Positions 55,370 to 64,000 of a stretch of 64,000 bases of DNA are shown in pieces. Under the pieces are notes generated by a model. It saw nothing but the letters and a program-made list of their open reading frames with translations. It made no database searches and was not told where the DNA came from. Made by a program: the position numbers and the translations under genes. Position 1 is the stretch's first letter; each line of letters starts with the position of its first letter. Source of the stretch: Paenibacillus alvei DSM 29 (GTDB lineage Bacteria > Bacillota > Bacilli > Paenibacillales > Paenibacillaceae); assembly GCF_000293805.1 (NCBI RefSeq), contig NZ_AMBZ01000004.1, positions 331,001 to 395,000 of the forward strand. Reading direction: 5' to 3'.

Positions 55370-56979
55370 ACTGGACAGTGAAAAGTTCTAACGCTTAAGA
55401 AGCCAGAAAATCGGCAGCAGAATCAGGTGTTTCTTGCTTGGAACGAATTATTTGGGTTATGGATAAGTGTGGATTTTGGGCAAACAGGCGAAAAATCGAC
55501 TTGCGCAAATAAGCCGCTACCGTCGCTTCCGAGACGATGGACTTGGACGGTGTACGCAAATAGCGGAAGAACAGCGCAGGCGTTTTACCGGAAAAGCGTA
55601 AAGCGATCAACTGCACGATGCCCGTGGCGATGACGCTGCACATCACGAAGCCTTCGACGGCCTGAAGGGTCAACCGAATCCGATGCCGATCCGACTCGCT
55701 CTTCACTTGCTCCAGCGGATCGCTTTCGCCTTTGCGGCGGTAACGATTCAGCTTGGGCATCGATGCGCTCCAGAAGCGATAGCCGAATGCGCCGATCACT
55801 TGCTTCATTTCCCGAAACGTACATTCGATCTTGAACCGGTAGCCGTACAATTCGACGATCTCCGCGGCCGTAAGCGACAGATCGGTACTGACGAGAATGG
55901 CAAGGCGGTCACCGTGTCGAACGAGAACAAAGCGCAGTTTCTGGTAGAGGCCTTGCCCCCATAACAAATCCAGGCACAGGAAGGAAACGATCTCTTCCTT
56001 GCCGTAGAGAGTCACGGTGGCGGTTTGAAAATCGGCTGCGCGCGTTTGGAACAACTCAGCCAGCTTCAGCATCTTGCCTTTCTTCGGCGGACGACCGGGC
56101 CCCGACTTCTTCGGTGCAGGCTTTTCGTAGGCAACTGCATTCATTTTGGCTTTCGTAACGATGTGCATGGATCCATTGCCTTCGGCCAGCCGCTGCAGCG
56201 CGGGGATGGACAGGAAATACCGGTCCAGCAGGAGCAACGCTCCGCCGAAGGTACGCGCGGCGACGAAGGCCTGCTCGATCAGCTGCACAACATGGGAGCC
56301 ATGGCGCTGCTCAGCATCGCCCGTCCAGTTGAAGATGGCTTTCACACCGTCCTGCAAGTTTATGAACAAGGGCAGGCAGAACCACTTGTGCCGTGTGCCC
56401 GCCAGAATGCCGATGGCGCCAAACAGATGACCGAAGATGTATTCGCCCTTGGAGACATTTTCGGATTCCTGATGCAGCTTCTTCACGCCCGGCATATGCC
56501 GTCCTTCCTTGGCCTGCTTCACGCCGTCGCCGACGAACACAACCCTTCCGCGCACGCGCATAAGCGGGGCCGAGCGGTTAACGACTCCCTGCCAAGCAAG
56601 CCGCATTGAATCCAATGACCATGCGGAGGAACGAAAGAAATGAAGCATCGATTCATAATGACGCGGATCGAGCGTCAGATCCCGGACGATGGAAGTGACA
56701 CCGAGATGATCGGAACGGACCATCAAACCGACAACGATGACTACGAACCACTCGAAGGCGGCGGCGCGCGAGAAACAAGCACGAAAGGCAGACAAAATCT
56801 CATTTATAAATTTCAACATGGTATGGTCGGTCGCGACGAAATCGGGTAAACTAACAGAGTAACCCTTTCTGCGATCTGATCTCCTTTCTGACTTAGGAAC
56901 CGTAAGGATACCACAGATTCGTCCGATTGGGTTATTTTTCTATGCGATCATTTTCAACGAGAACTTTTAACTGTCCAGT
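55370..56979 (-). mobile_element. IS4-family insertion sequence
   Basis: A complete 1610-bp element with terminal inverted repeats ACTGGACAGT(G/T)AAAAGTTCT at both ends and a 5-bp target duplication AAGGG (55365-55369 and 56980-56984). One transposase gene fills it. The intact frame and perfect duplication suggest recent arrival. It has separated sigK from its terminator at 57013. Confidence 0.88.
55395..56819 (-). CDS. IS4-family DDE transposase
   Basis: A 474-residue transposase. First Asp in VVFVGDGVKQAKEGR, second in ALLLLDRYFLS, and the IS4 YREK signature Y-(2)-R-(3)-E-(6)-K in YGYRFKIECTFREMK. Strongly basic and intact. GC content is higher than that of the neighbouring toxin island. 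Confidence 0.9.
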   Translation of the reverse strand: MLKFINEILSAFRACFSRAAAFEWFVVIVVGLMVRSDHLGVTSIVRDLTLDPRHYESMLHFFRSSAWSLDSMRLAWQGVVNRSAPLMRVRGRVVFVGDGVKQAKEGRHMPGVKKLHQESENVSKGEYIFGHLFGAIGILAGTRHKWFCLPLFINLQDGVKAIFNWTGDAEQRHGSHVVQLIEQAFVAARTFGGALLLLDRYFLSIPALQRLAEGNGSMHIVTKAKMNAVAYEKPAPKKSGPGRPPKKGKMLKLAELFQTRAADFQTATVTLYGKEEIVSFLCLDLLWGQGLYQKLRFVLVRHGDRLAILVSTDLSLTAAEIVELYGYRFKIECTFREMKQVIGAFGYRFWSASMPKLNRYRRKGESDPLEQVKSESDRHRIRLTLQAVEGFVMCSVIATGIVQLIALRFSGKTPALFFRYLRTPSKSIVSEATVAAYLRKSIFRLFAQNPHLSITQIIRSKQETPDSAADFLAS

Positions 56980-57012
56980 AAGGGACGGAATTAAACATAT
57001 AGTTATTAGTGC

Positions 57013-57044
57013 AGAGCTGCCAGGCTACCCTAGCGGCTCTTTTG
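57013..57044 (+). terminator. Original sigK terminator, displaced by the IS
   Basis: AGAGCTGCC and the AGCGGCTCT region form a stem, then TTTTG. It lies just beyond the right IS end. Confidence 0.6.
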
Positions 57045-57192
57045 ACATGAATAAATAAAATAACTGGGAAGCAAATTTATCCTCATGTATCACGTAAGTT
57101 ATCTTTATTTTGCTATACTAAATAGAGTATGGGGATTATAGACTATATTTTTACAAAGACAACTATAGATGGAACATAAGGAGAGATTATTA

Positions 57193-57852
57193 ATGGTATC
57201 GGGTGTTCATCAAGGGAATAGCTCTGCAGCACCACGCTTGGCGCAGCTTCCAGAATATCAATGTACATATATGGAAAGCGGTATGCCGGATTGGAGCTTG
57301 GCGGATTCGGTGGAGCTTGTCGATGTGGTAACGGGAGCATCCCCGCGTCAGAAAACCAGGGTAAGGGCTTGCTGGACAGATGCGGTATTATATATGCGAT
57401 TTGAATGTGAGGATGATAACATTGTCAGTCCGTATACAGATCGGGACGATCCTTTATATGAGGCAGATGTTGTGGAGTGCTTCCTTGATCCGATCGGGGA
57501 TGGGCGTGCTTACTATGAGTTTAATGTAAGTCCTCATAATGTTGTGTTTGATGCATATATTACGAACCTGTCCGGGGAACCGAAGGGTTTCCATCCGGAG
57601 TGGAACGCAGAGCATCTTCGAACCTCGGTCTTGTATGTCAATGTACCAGAACGTCAGGTAATTTATGAATTAGCAATTCCCTTTGAGGACTTGAAGGCCA
57701 AGACACCAGAATTGGGGAGCTGCTATCGAGTGAATTGGTTCCGTATCGATCAAGATACGCTTGGCGCTCGAAGCTATGATGCTTGGTCGCCAACAGGGGC
57801 TGTTAATTTCCACATGCCTGAGCGGTTCGGACTTCTTCGTTTTACGAAATAA
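57193..57852 (+). CDS. Carbohydrate-binding family 9-like protein
   Basis: A 219-residue beta-sandwich protein with the CBM9-like (DOMON-related) order: TRVRACWTDAVLYMRFECED, DPLYEADVVECFLDPIGDGR, AYYEFNVSPHNVVFDAYI and YELAIPFEDL. No signal peptide is present, so it is probably cytosolic in spite of its sugar-binding fold. ATG 57193 follows ATAAGGAGAG; the upstream ATG 57169 overlaps that site. Single-gene unit; ligand unknown. The 400 bases after it hold only a weak hairpin (GCGCC / GGGCG near 57870-57935). Confidence 0.75.
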   Translation: MVSGVHQGNSSAAPRLAQLPEYQCTYMESGMPDWSLADSVELVDVVTGASPRQKTRVRACWTDAVLYMRFECEDDNIVSPYTDRDDPLYEADVVECFLDPIGDGRAYYEFNVSPHNVVFDAYITNLSGEPKGFHPEWNAEHLRTSVLYVNVPERQVIYELAIPFEDLKAKTPELGSCYRVNWFRIDQDTLGARSYDAWSPTGAVNFHMPERFGLLRFTK

Positions 57853-58027
57853 ATAGAGATATAAGTATCTACAAGCGCCTTTTGAGCCCATATGCCGCAG
57901 CTTACAGTGTTGTGGGGGATGAAGGGCGTTTTTGTGTTGGCTAGCTGCTTTTTCTGTGACAGATCATAAGAAGGTGCATACACTATTGTATTGTATGGGG
58001 GATTTAGCGGGTCATGTTAAGGAGGAG

Positions 58028-58138
58028 ATGACGATAGGATCTCAGGGGTTGGCACCATTTTTTCATTGTATCGTGCTTGTTCTGTTCATCCTGCTTGCCA
58101 TTTGCTTGCTGCTGCTGCATGTTCGTCGGATGACGTAG
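58028..58138 (+). CDS. Possible small hydrophobic sporulation-type protein
   Basis: A 36-residue frame with one helix (FFHCIVLVLFILLAICLLLL) and a basic end, reminiscent of YjcZ-like small spore proteins. AAGGAGG lies only two bases before the ATG, which is too close, so this is a weak call. Its position before the spoVA genes is the main support. Confidence 0.3.
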   Translation: MTIGSQGLAPFFHCIVLVLFILLAICLLLLHVRRMT

Positions 58139-58256
58139 CCTTGTTGAGCGAAGTTAGGTGACGCATGACATATTCCATGTCCAAAATACAAATACTGTGT
58201 AGGAATGATGATGCAAATGAAATGATGCTACACAAGTATGATGAGGAGGTGGATTT

Positions 58257-58754
58257 ATGGCGTCATCTACGAAATCCGGCACGCCGAAATGGAAATCGGG
58301 CAATTGGACGCTCTCTGAGCAAGAGTATAAACAAATCGCCAGCCGCCGGGAACCATCAAGAACGGTAGGGAAAAATTGCCTTCGCGCGTTCCTAGTCGGC
58401 GGTACGATCTGTTTAATTGGACAAGGCATTCAGCAGCTATATATGACGTATTTGGGCATGAATGAGAAAGAAGCTGGGAATCCCACAGTCGTCACATTAA
58501 TCCTCATATCCGTCATTCTAACATGTCTCGGGGTATACGATAAAATCGCACAGTGGGCCGGTGCAGGGACGGCAGTTCCGGTAACAGGCTTCGCCAACTC
58601 CATGTGCTCTGCAGCGCTGGAGCATCGCAGCGAAGGGCTCGTGCTTGGTGTAGGTGCGAACATATTTAAACTGGCAGGCTCTGTAGTTGTGTTTGGTACG
58701 GTTGCCGCCTTTTTCGTGGCATTGATCTACTTGATCTTTGGGCTCTCGCATTGA
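58257..58754 (+). CDS. spoVAC: Stage V sporulation protein AC
   Basis: A 165-residue membrane protein with four or so helices; LRAFLVGGTICLIGQGIQQL, AGAGTAVPVTGFANSMCSAA and LEHRSEGLVLGVGANIFKLA are SpoVAC hallmarks. In the forespore membrane, SpoVA proteins import dipicolinic acid and later release it; SpoVAC acts as a mechanosensitive channel in B. subtilis. GAGGAGGTG precedes the ATG. It is probably sigma-G controlled, but no clear sigma-G promoter was found. Confidence 0.95.
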   Translation: MASSTKSGTPKWKSGNWTLSEQEYKQIASRREPSRTVGKNCLRAFLVGGTICLIGQGIQQLYMTYLGMNEKEAGNPTVVTLILISVILTCLGVYDKIAQWAGAGTAVPVTGFANSMCSAALEHRSEGLVLGVGANIFKLAGSVVVFGTVAAFFVALIYLIFGLSH

Positions 58755-58792
58755 CCTGATGTTTCATCTTTGCACTAGGAAGGAGGATTCGG

Positions 58793-59814
58793 ATGCAAGT
58801 TGGACGTCATACATGGCGATTTCAGAGTGAGCCAGCGATTATCGGCACGGCGACGGTTGTAGGGCCTGATGAGGGACAAGGGCCGCTGGCGGCAGATTTT
58901 GATTATATACATGATACGCTTGATATGGAGGAAAAAAGCTGGGAGAAAGCCGAGCGCAAGCTATTGGAGCAGGCGACACAGCTTGCTATTGTGAATTCCA
59001 ATATTACGCAGGAAGAGTTGAATTTTTTGTCGGCGGAGATTTGTTGAATCAAATTATAAGCAACTCATTTGCTGCACGTTCGTTAGGTGTCCCTTACATT
59101 GGTGTGTTCGGTGCGTGCTCAACTTCGATGGAATCACTTGCAGTCGCGTCCTTACTCGTAGATTCGGGCAATGCGAACAAAGTAATGGCGGCTACCTGCA
59201 GTCATAACTGTACAGCAGAGAAGCAATTTCGATATCCGACAGAGTATGGATCCCAGAAGCCTCCAACAGCGCAGTATACGGTGACGGGTGCTGGTGCGGC
59301 TGTAGTGGCCAAGCCCGAAAAGGGGTATTCCTCCATGCCAAGAGTAACGGCGGCCACAATTGGCAAGATTGTAGATCTTGGAATAAAGGATCCGTTCAAT
59401 ATGGGAGCAGCTATGGCACCAGCCGCTGTGGATACGATACAGACACATTTAATTGATTTGGATCGTAAGCCACAGGACTATGACCTTATTTTAACAGGCG
59501 ACCTGGCTTCTATAGGTCTCTCGATCGCAAACGACCTGTTCCAAAAGAATGGGCTGCATATGGAGCGAACTAACTTCAGCGATTGCGGGCTTATGGTATA
59601 TGACTTGAACAAGCAGGCCGTACAAGCAGGAGGAAGTGGATGCGGATGTTCGGCAGTCGTTACATATGGCCATATTATGAAGCAATTGCGCGCACGGAAG
59701 CTGAAGAGAGTGCTTGTTGCAGCTACTGGAGCGCTGCTCTCTCCGCTTTCCTATCAGCAAGGAGAGACGATTCCTTGTATTGCGCATGCGGTTACGCTTG
59801 AAATGAAGGGATGA
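58793..59814 (+). pseudogene. spoVAD: Stage V sporulation protein AD, one-base frameshift
   Basis: The N-terminal frame (RHTWRFQSEPAIIGTATVVG to EELNFLSAEIC) stops at TGA 59045-59047. Adding one G to GCGGAG at about 59036 restores AGDLLNQIISNSFAARSLGV and the intact remainder: GVFGACSTSMESLAVASLLV, FSDCGLMVYDLNKQAVQAGG and SPLSYQQGETIPCIAHAV. The repaired protein is about 340 residues with a thiolase-like fold that binds dipicolinic acid. Since this gene is needed for normal spores and both parts are otherwise pristine, a sequencing error is more likely than decay. Confidence 0.9.
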
Positions 59815-59820
59815 AGCAAA

Positions 59821-60171
59821 ATGATTTATGTGTGGGCTTTTATCATAGGTGGGTTAATCTGTGTCATTGGTCAGCTGATGTTCGATGTCGCTAAGCTGAC
59901 CCCGGCGCACACGATGACCATCCTTGTTGTGGCGGGGGCCATTATTGATGGGCTCGGCTGGTATGAGCCGCTCATCAATTTCGCAGGAGCGGGCGTGACA
60001 GTTCCGATTACGAGCTTTGGCAACTCACTGGTTCACGGAGCTCTAACGGAAATTAAGTCTTCTGGATGGGTAGCTCCTGTCAGCGGCATGTTCAAGACAA
60101 CGAGTGCAGGGATATCTGCTGCTATTGTGTTCTCCTTTTTAGCTGCGCTGGTCATTCGACCTAAGGGGTAG
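59821..60171 (+). CDS. spoVAE: Stage V sporulation protein AE
   Basis: A 116-residue membrane protein with about three helices: VWAFIIGGLICVIGQLMFDV, the AGAGVTVPITSFGNSLVHGA motif shared with SpoVAC, and SGWVAPVSGMFKTTSAGISA. It completes the minimal spoVAC-AD-AE set found in many spore formers. It starts six bases after spoVAD and a terminator follows. Confidence 0.93.
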   Translation: MIYVWAFIIGGLICVIGQLMFDVAKLTPAHTMTILVVAGAIIDGLGWYEPLINFAGAGVTVPITSFGNSLVHGALTEIKSSGWVAPVSGMFKTTSAGISAAIVFSFLAALVIRPKG

Positions 60172-60212
60172 CGTCTGCACGATAACGCAACACTCTATAA
60201 GCAAAAAACATG

Positions 60213-60252
60213 AAAGCTCTGATTCCATCTCGGATGGTCACAGGGCTTTTTT
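60213..60252 (+). terminator. Terminator of the spoVA operon
   Basis: AAAGCTCTGATTCCATC and GATGGTCACAGGGCTTT form a stem with small mismatches, followed by TTTTTT. Confidence 0.75.
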
Positions 60253-60364
60253 GTGTGCATTTTGTCTAATCATTCGTTCGCGAATGGCGTAATATCTGGC
60301 AAGATCCACAATGCGATGACATGTACGTTCTTCCTAGGATGGTGTAAAATGAAAAAATGTACGT

Positions 60365-60382
60365 AACGTTATAAAACGTTAT
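60365..60382 (+). promoter_or_regulatory. Direct repeat upstream of moxR, possible operator
   Basis: AACGTTAT occurs twice (60365-60372, 60375-60382), ten bases apart, just upstream of the gene and after a TAAAAT at 60345. A regulator binding one helical face is possible; no factor is suggested. Confidence 0.3.
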
Positions 60383-60440
60383 CATGTGGAGTTTTTCTAT
60401 TTTACGACAACAGAATGGTACCCAATAGGAGGTCGTTGCC

Positions 60441-61397
60441 ATGTCATCCCACCAATCGTTGCATTCCATTATGCGGAAGATGCAAGCGACATTGGAACGA
60501 TGTATTTTAGGAAAGTCTCGCGAGATTGAACTGCTGCTAACGGCGATGTTGGCTGGGGGGCATGTACTTATAGAAGATGTTCCTGGTACGGGAAAGACAC
60601 AGCTTGTAAAATCGCTAGCTCGTACGATGAATGGAATTTTTCGCCGTGTTCAGTGTAATCCGGATTTGCTCCCTACCGATATTACAGGCGTATTCGTATT
60701 CCATCCCAAGGATCAACAATTCGTATACCGTCCAGGCCCGATTATGGCCAACGTATTGCTCGTAGATGAAATAAACCGCGCCACCACGAAGACACAATCA
60801 GCTCTGCTTGAAGCAATGGAGGAGCATCATATTACGGTAGATGGGGAAACCTTTCCACTGCCATCTCCTTTTGTCATGTTCGCAACACAGAACCCGATCG
60901 AATTCGAGGGGACATATGTACTCCCGGAAGCTCAGCTCGATCGCTTTATGTTCAAGCTCAAGCTCGGTTATCCGGATGAGCAGACGGAACGTACGATGCT
61001 GATTCGCCACGCAGAAGGCCTGCCTTCGGAAAGAGCGGAGCAGGTTACGGACATTGACTCCATCAAATTGATGCAGGAGGAGGTGCGCAGCATATATATC
61101 GATGATGCAGTTGCGGCCTATATGATTGATATTATTCGTGCGACTCGTGAACAAGCGCATGTCCTGCTCGGAGCGAGTCCGCGCGCATCTGTTGCATTAA
61201 TGCAGGCGGCTAAGGCGAGAGCTTGGATTCACGAACGGAATTTCGTAACTCCTGATGATGTAAAGGAACTGCTGCCTTTCGTATTAACACACCGGATCGT
61301 ATTGCGAATGGAAGCCAAGATGGATGGCATTACGGCAGAGCAAATTATACATGGCGTTACAGAACGCGTTAGAGTACCCGTTCGATTGGGGACGTAA
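60441..61397 (+). CDS. MoxR-family AAA+ ATPase
   Basis: A 318-residue AAA+ protein: Walker A DVPGTGKT (Lys52), Walker B LLVDEINRA, sensor FATQNPIEFEGTYVLPEAQL with DRF, and GASPRASVALMQAAKA as sensor 2. MoxR ATPases act as chaperones for assembly of partner complexes. The following DUF58 and transglutaminase-like genes are the standard partners. ATG 60441 follows AATAGGAGG. Confidence 0.93.
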   Translation: MSSHQSLHSIMRKMQATLERCILGKSREIELLLTAMLAGGHVLIEDVPGTGKTQLVKSLARTMNGIFRRVQCNPDLLPTDITGVFVFHPKDQQFVYRPGPIMANVLLVDEINRATTKTQSALLEAMEEHHITVDGETFPLPSPFVMFATQNPIEFEGTYVLPEAQLDRFMFKLKLGYPDEQTERTMLIRHAEGLPSERAEQVTDIDSIKLMQEEVRSIYIDDAVAAYMIDIIRATREQAHVLLGASPRASVALMQAAKARAWIHERNFVTPDDVKELLPFVLTHRIVLRMEAKMDGITAEQIIHGVTERVRVPVRLGT

Positions 61398-61399
61398 TT

Positions 61400-62695
61400 A
61401 TGTTGAACAAATCGCAACGCATCTGGAAGTCTAAAGGATCTCGGCTGCGAACTATAGCTGCTGTAGCACTTATGTACATATCGTGCTTATTCTACTTTTT
61501 ATTTCAGGGTGGCAAAACATCTGTCATGCTGTTCGCTATGGCAACTGTTTTACTGTTCTATTGGATTGTTGTGTTATTCGGCGGGATTCGCAAGGTACAG
61601 GGGCAAAGAGCGATAGGAGATGGTTCGGGGGTTTTCTTTCCCGCCCAATCGCAGTTGTTCATTACACTACGGGTAACCGTGCCTGGCTTCATGCCGATCC
61701 CCTACATCGTTGTCCACGATAATCTTCATCGCTTCGGCATCAGCTACAGTACAATAGAATCTGCGGTCGCATTAGGAGCAGGACGTTCGGCAGCGATCAC
61801 CTACCGAACCCCAGCCTTGGCAAGAGGCTATTATGAATTTGTTCCGACATCGTGCGTCTCCCGAGATTTGTTCGGCTTATTTGAGCAAAATGGGGTGTTG
61901 AACGCTCCTTCAACCTTCTATGTTACGCCATCTGTCGTTGCTATCCCGAGATGGACACTGGCTGAACGTCAGGCGGGTCAAGGGTCTCATGCGACCTCCT
62001 CAGTTCGGCGGCATAGAGAGTCCTCGCAGCAGAATGGTGTGCGTGAATATGTATACGGGGACAAACTATCTCGCATTCATTGGAATGCAACAGCGAAGAC
62101 AGGAACACTGAAGACGAGGCAATTCGATCCGGAGTCGCCATCGCCAATTGTGCTTGTGTTGGATTGCCGCGCTTCTTCTTATGAAGGCAATAAGAGTGGG
62201 GCAGAACAACGCTTTGAGGTTGCCGTGTCAGCGATGGCCTCCCTTGTACAATATGGGGCGCAGTGTCAACGTCCAACTTATGTGGCCGCAATCGGAGTAC
62301 GTCTCGTCTGGTGGTCGGCCGAGCAGGCACAGCCGGGCGTTGCTTCATTCCAAAAATGGATGTCGACTGTTCAGTTGGAATCAGCATCAACAGAAGACAA
62401 CGAAAAGCTGCTCGTAGCACTTACCGAACAAGCTTCACTGCTTCATGGATCGACCCTCGCCTTTATCAGTGGTCATACAACCTCAAATGTGCTGCTGTAT
62501 ACAAGGACATTGTCGAAGTTCGGATGTTCGGGAAGCTTTATTCATGTAAAGGGTCATGTATCTGTCGAAAAAAGCATTGAACACAACGAAAGCCGCCAAT
62601 CGCTGGTACATTTGCTCGCAACCCAGCGTTTACACTACATTCCCTTGATCCATACGGAGGAACTGCCGAAGCTTCTAGGAGGTGGGGCAGTATGA
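61400..62695 (+). CDS. DUF58-domain protein
   Basis: A 431-residue protein with two N-terminal transmembrane helices (residues about 17-60) and a cytoplasmic DUF58 domain with the hallmark REYVYGDKLSRIHWNATAKT, followed by a von Willebrand A-like region (PIVLVLDCRASSYEG). DUF58 proteins are MoxR clients of uncertain biochemical role. It starts two bases after moxR and overlaps the next gene by four. Confidence 0.9.
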   Translation: MLNKSQRIWKSKGSRLRTIAAVALMYISCLFYFLFQGGKTSVMLFAMATVLLFYWIVVLFGGIRKVQGQRAIGDGSGVFFPAQSQLFITLRVTVPGFMPIPYIVVHDNLHRFGISYSTIESAVALGAGRSAAITYRTPALARGYYEFVPTSCVSRDLFGLFEQNGVLNAPSTFYVTPSVVAIPRWTLAERQAGQGSHATSSVRRHRESSQQNGVREYVYGDKLSRIHWNATAKTGTLKTRQFDPESPSPIVLVLDCRASSYEGNKSGAEQRFEVAVSAMASLVQYGAQCQRPTYVAAIGVRLVWWSAEQAQPGVASFQKWMSTVQLESASTEDNEKLLVALTEQASLLHGSTLAFISGHTTSNVLLYTRTLSKFGCSGSFIHVKGHVSVEKSIEHNESRQSLVHLLATQRLHYIPLIHTEELPKLLGGGAV

Positions 62696-64000
62696 AGACA
62701 GAACTTTCTTCTACCTCTCGTACCTCCACGGTGCAGAAGGCCGAAGATCGAATACAATTGTGGCTGTTTTCTTATTGGACGGAACGAGTAATATGGACCT
62801 GCATGATTGTAATGGGCTGGCAGTGGCTTGTTATGCTTGAGCCATATTGGTATGACGAAACGTTAGCAATGTCACGCGTGTTCATGATTGTTTTATGGGG
62901 AGCGGTCATGTTGTTTCCAGCTCGTTTCCTGGGCAGACTGATAATCGCTTTTCCTGCTTTGTGCTATATCGTATATCGGTACCTCATTCAGTTCGATCTG
63001 TGGACAGATGGGGGCGGCAAGTGGGATCGTTTGACTCAGTTCCATCCTTATATTTGGTTTCTGCTGGGGCTGTGGCTGTGCTGTGAGACCCTTATTATGC
63101 TTCTGCAAGGCAAGGCGCGCGTTATTATTTGGCTGCTCGTTCAAATCATTTTATTTGGCCTTCTTGACTCGTTTACTGACGAATATTTATGGATGCAGGT
63201 AGCATGGATCGTAGGCTCGTCTCTCATATGGCTGATTTGCATTCATTATAAAAATATGAAAGTACAGTATCCGAACATATGGCGCGGGTCAATACGATAT
63301 CCACTTCAGATGGGCTTGCTAGCGGTGTTTGTGATTTCATTGATTATTTCCGTTGGAGTCAGTGTACCGGAAGTAGAGCCGATGTTGACCGATCCCTACA
63401 CTGCTTGGAACAACCGTTATGGCGATGGAAATAATCCGATGTCGGATCTCATGTCAAGAGTAGCGGGGAGTGAAAGCGGTACGGGCTCTCGTCTCAGCAC
63501 ATCAGGTTACAGCCATTCCGATTTAGAGCTGGGCAATGGCTTTGACATGGATTATTTGCCGGTTATGAGCGTAAATACGGAAATGCGCGGCTACTGGCGG
63601 GGAGAAACAAAGGAAGAGTATACCGGACAGGGCTGGCTGAAGGTGCCGAATCGGAATTTCATTTTTCAACCCGGAGAGCATCTCTCAATAGAGGACAAGC
63701 CTGCTGCTCATGTACCAACCCGTAAGGTGAAGCAAACCATTACGATGCAAAATAAGGATTCGTATCCGGTGTTGTTCGGCATAGGGGCAATCGAATCCGT
63801 AGCAGAAATGAACTCTGCTGATGACGCCGTATTGCGCTGGAATGAGGAAGACGGTGTTGTTGGGTATGAGGATGCGAATAAGGGACACTATCCGACAAGC
63901 TATGCACTGACGTCACGAGTACCGATGTTTTCTGACGACGATTTGCGCAGGGCATCGCGGCAATTGTTTGGCACTGTACAAGAAGAAAGATTTCAAAAGT
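62692..64000 (+). CDS. Transglutaminase-like (TgpA-type) membrane protein, 5' part
   Basis: Open to the end of the window (436 codons seen). The start ATGA overlaps the DUF58 stop. The first 230 residues hold about six transmembrane helices (for example VIWTCMIVMGWQWLVMLEPY, MGLLAVFVISLIISVGVSV), followed by an extracellular domain with RGYWRGETKEEYTGQGWLKV, the segment that precedes the transglutaminase core in this family. The Cys-His-Asp core itself lies beyond 64000. With MoxR and DUF58 it forms the common three-gene module. Confidence 0.85.
   Translation, partial: MKTELSSTSRTSTVQKAEDRIQLWLFSYWTERVIWTCMIVMGWQWLVMLEPYWYDETLAMSRVFMIVLWGAVMLFPARFLGRLIIAFPALCYIVYRYLIQFDLWTDGGGKWDRLTQFHPYIWFLLGLWLCCETLIMLLQGKARVIIWLLVQIILFGLLDSFTDEYLWMQVAWIVGSSLIWLICIHYKNMKVQYPNIWRGSIRYPLQMGLLAVFVISLIISVGVSVPEVEPMLTDPYTAWNNRYGDGNNPMSDLMSRVAGSESGTGSRLSTSGYSHSDLELGNGFDMDYLPVMSVNTEMRGYWRGETKEEYTGQGWLKVPNRNFIFQPGEHLSIEDKPAAHVPTRKVKQTITMQNKDSYPVLFGIGAIESVAEMNSADDAVLRWNEEDGVVGYEDANKGHYPTSYALTSRVPMFSDDDLRRASRQLFGTVQEERFQK

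Noticed and set aside
57932-58027. N-terminal extension of the small hydrophobic frame before spoVAC
   Set aside because: No ribosome site and no membrane or domain pattern in the extension.
1-64000. tRNA or rRNA genes and CRISPR arrays
   Set aside because: None were recognised on either strand by eye; a dedicated search would be needed to exclude a single tRNA.

Overview
The window looks like a chromosomal segment of a spore-forming, low-to-mid GC Firmicute, most probably a Paenibacillus or close relative. The signs are pro-sigma-K, SpoVAC/AD/AE, a Spo0E-type protein, strong AGGAGG ribosome sites, frequent TTG/GTG starts, a SigV/RsiV/OatA-type lysozyme-response module, and a very large YD-repeat (RHS) protein. 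The genus is inferred from gene content only.

Region by region: (1) 1-9.8 kb holds the tail of pckA, a GNAT acetyltransferase, a YerC/TrpR-like protein, and then an eight-gene run from a sigma-A promoter at 1803: hppD, flavin reductase-like, FAH-family hydrolase, hmgA, two CoA-transferase subunits, a HisC-type aminotransferase and a thiolase that appears to start at CTG. Together they can take tyrosine through 4-hydroxyphenylpyruvate and homogentisate to acetoacetate and acetyl-CoA; no maleylacetoacetate isomerase is visible. (2) 9.9-18.3 kb holds an OYE-like reductase, a PNPOx-like protein divergent from a MocR regulator that lacks the PLP lysine, a Spo0E-like peptide, a nucleotidyltransferase-like protein, an LLM-class oxidoreductase and a secreted GH19 chitinase. 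(3) 18.9-23.6 kb is a methionine-uptake and methyl-cycle operon: metN, metI, luxS, SDR, metQ, mtnN.

(4) 24.2-47.8 kb is an accessory island. A secreted 1456-residue FN3/discoidin-like/IPT protein precedes a 1960-residue RHS protein with its own C-terminal toxin-like domain and downstream immunity candidate. Behind it lies a graveyard of at least six further orphan toxin-tail/immunity cassettes. Several begin with a stub of the RHS core and most are broken by frameshifts or stops; remnants of IS3 and IS110 elements and a degraded HTH gene lie among them. The toxin tails and immunity genes are clearly more AT-rich than the RHS core.

(5) 48.5-57 kb: a mosaic, broken sigK copy and an intact sigK copy lie in direct orientation 5,986 bp apart. 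Between them sit an SDR pseudogene, IS3 debris and a SigV-RsiV-OatA-like module with two nearly identical ECF-type promoters firing outward in opposite directions. An IS4-family element with a 5-bp target duplication sits immediately after the intact sigK. (6) 57-64 kb is conserved again: a CBM9-like protein, spoVAC-spoVAD(frameshifted)-spoVAE, and a MoxR / DUF58 / transglutaminase-like cluster running off the end.

A caution for the whole window: many lesions are single-base, homopolymer-type indels (spoVAD, sigV-like, rsiV-like, the SGNH gene, sigK copy 1), so some pseudogene calls may be sequencing errors. All function calls come from reading motifs; no database search was run.
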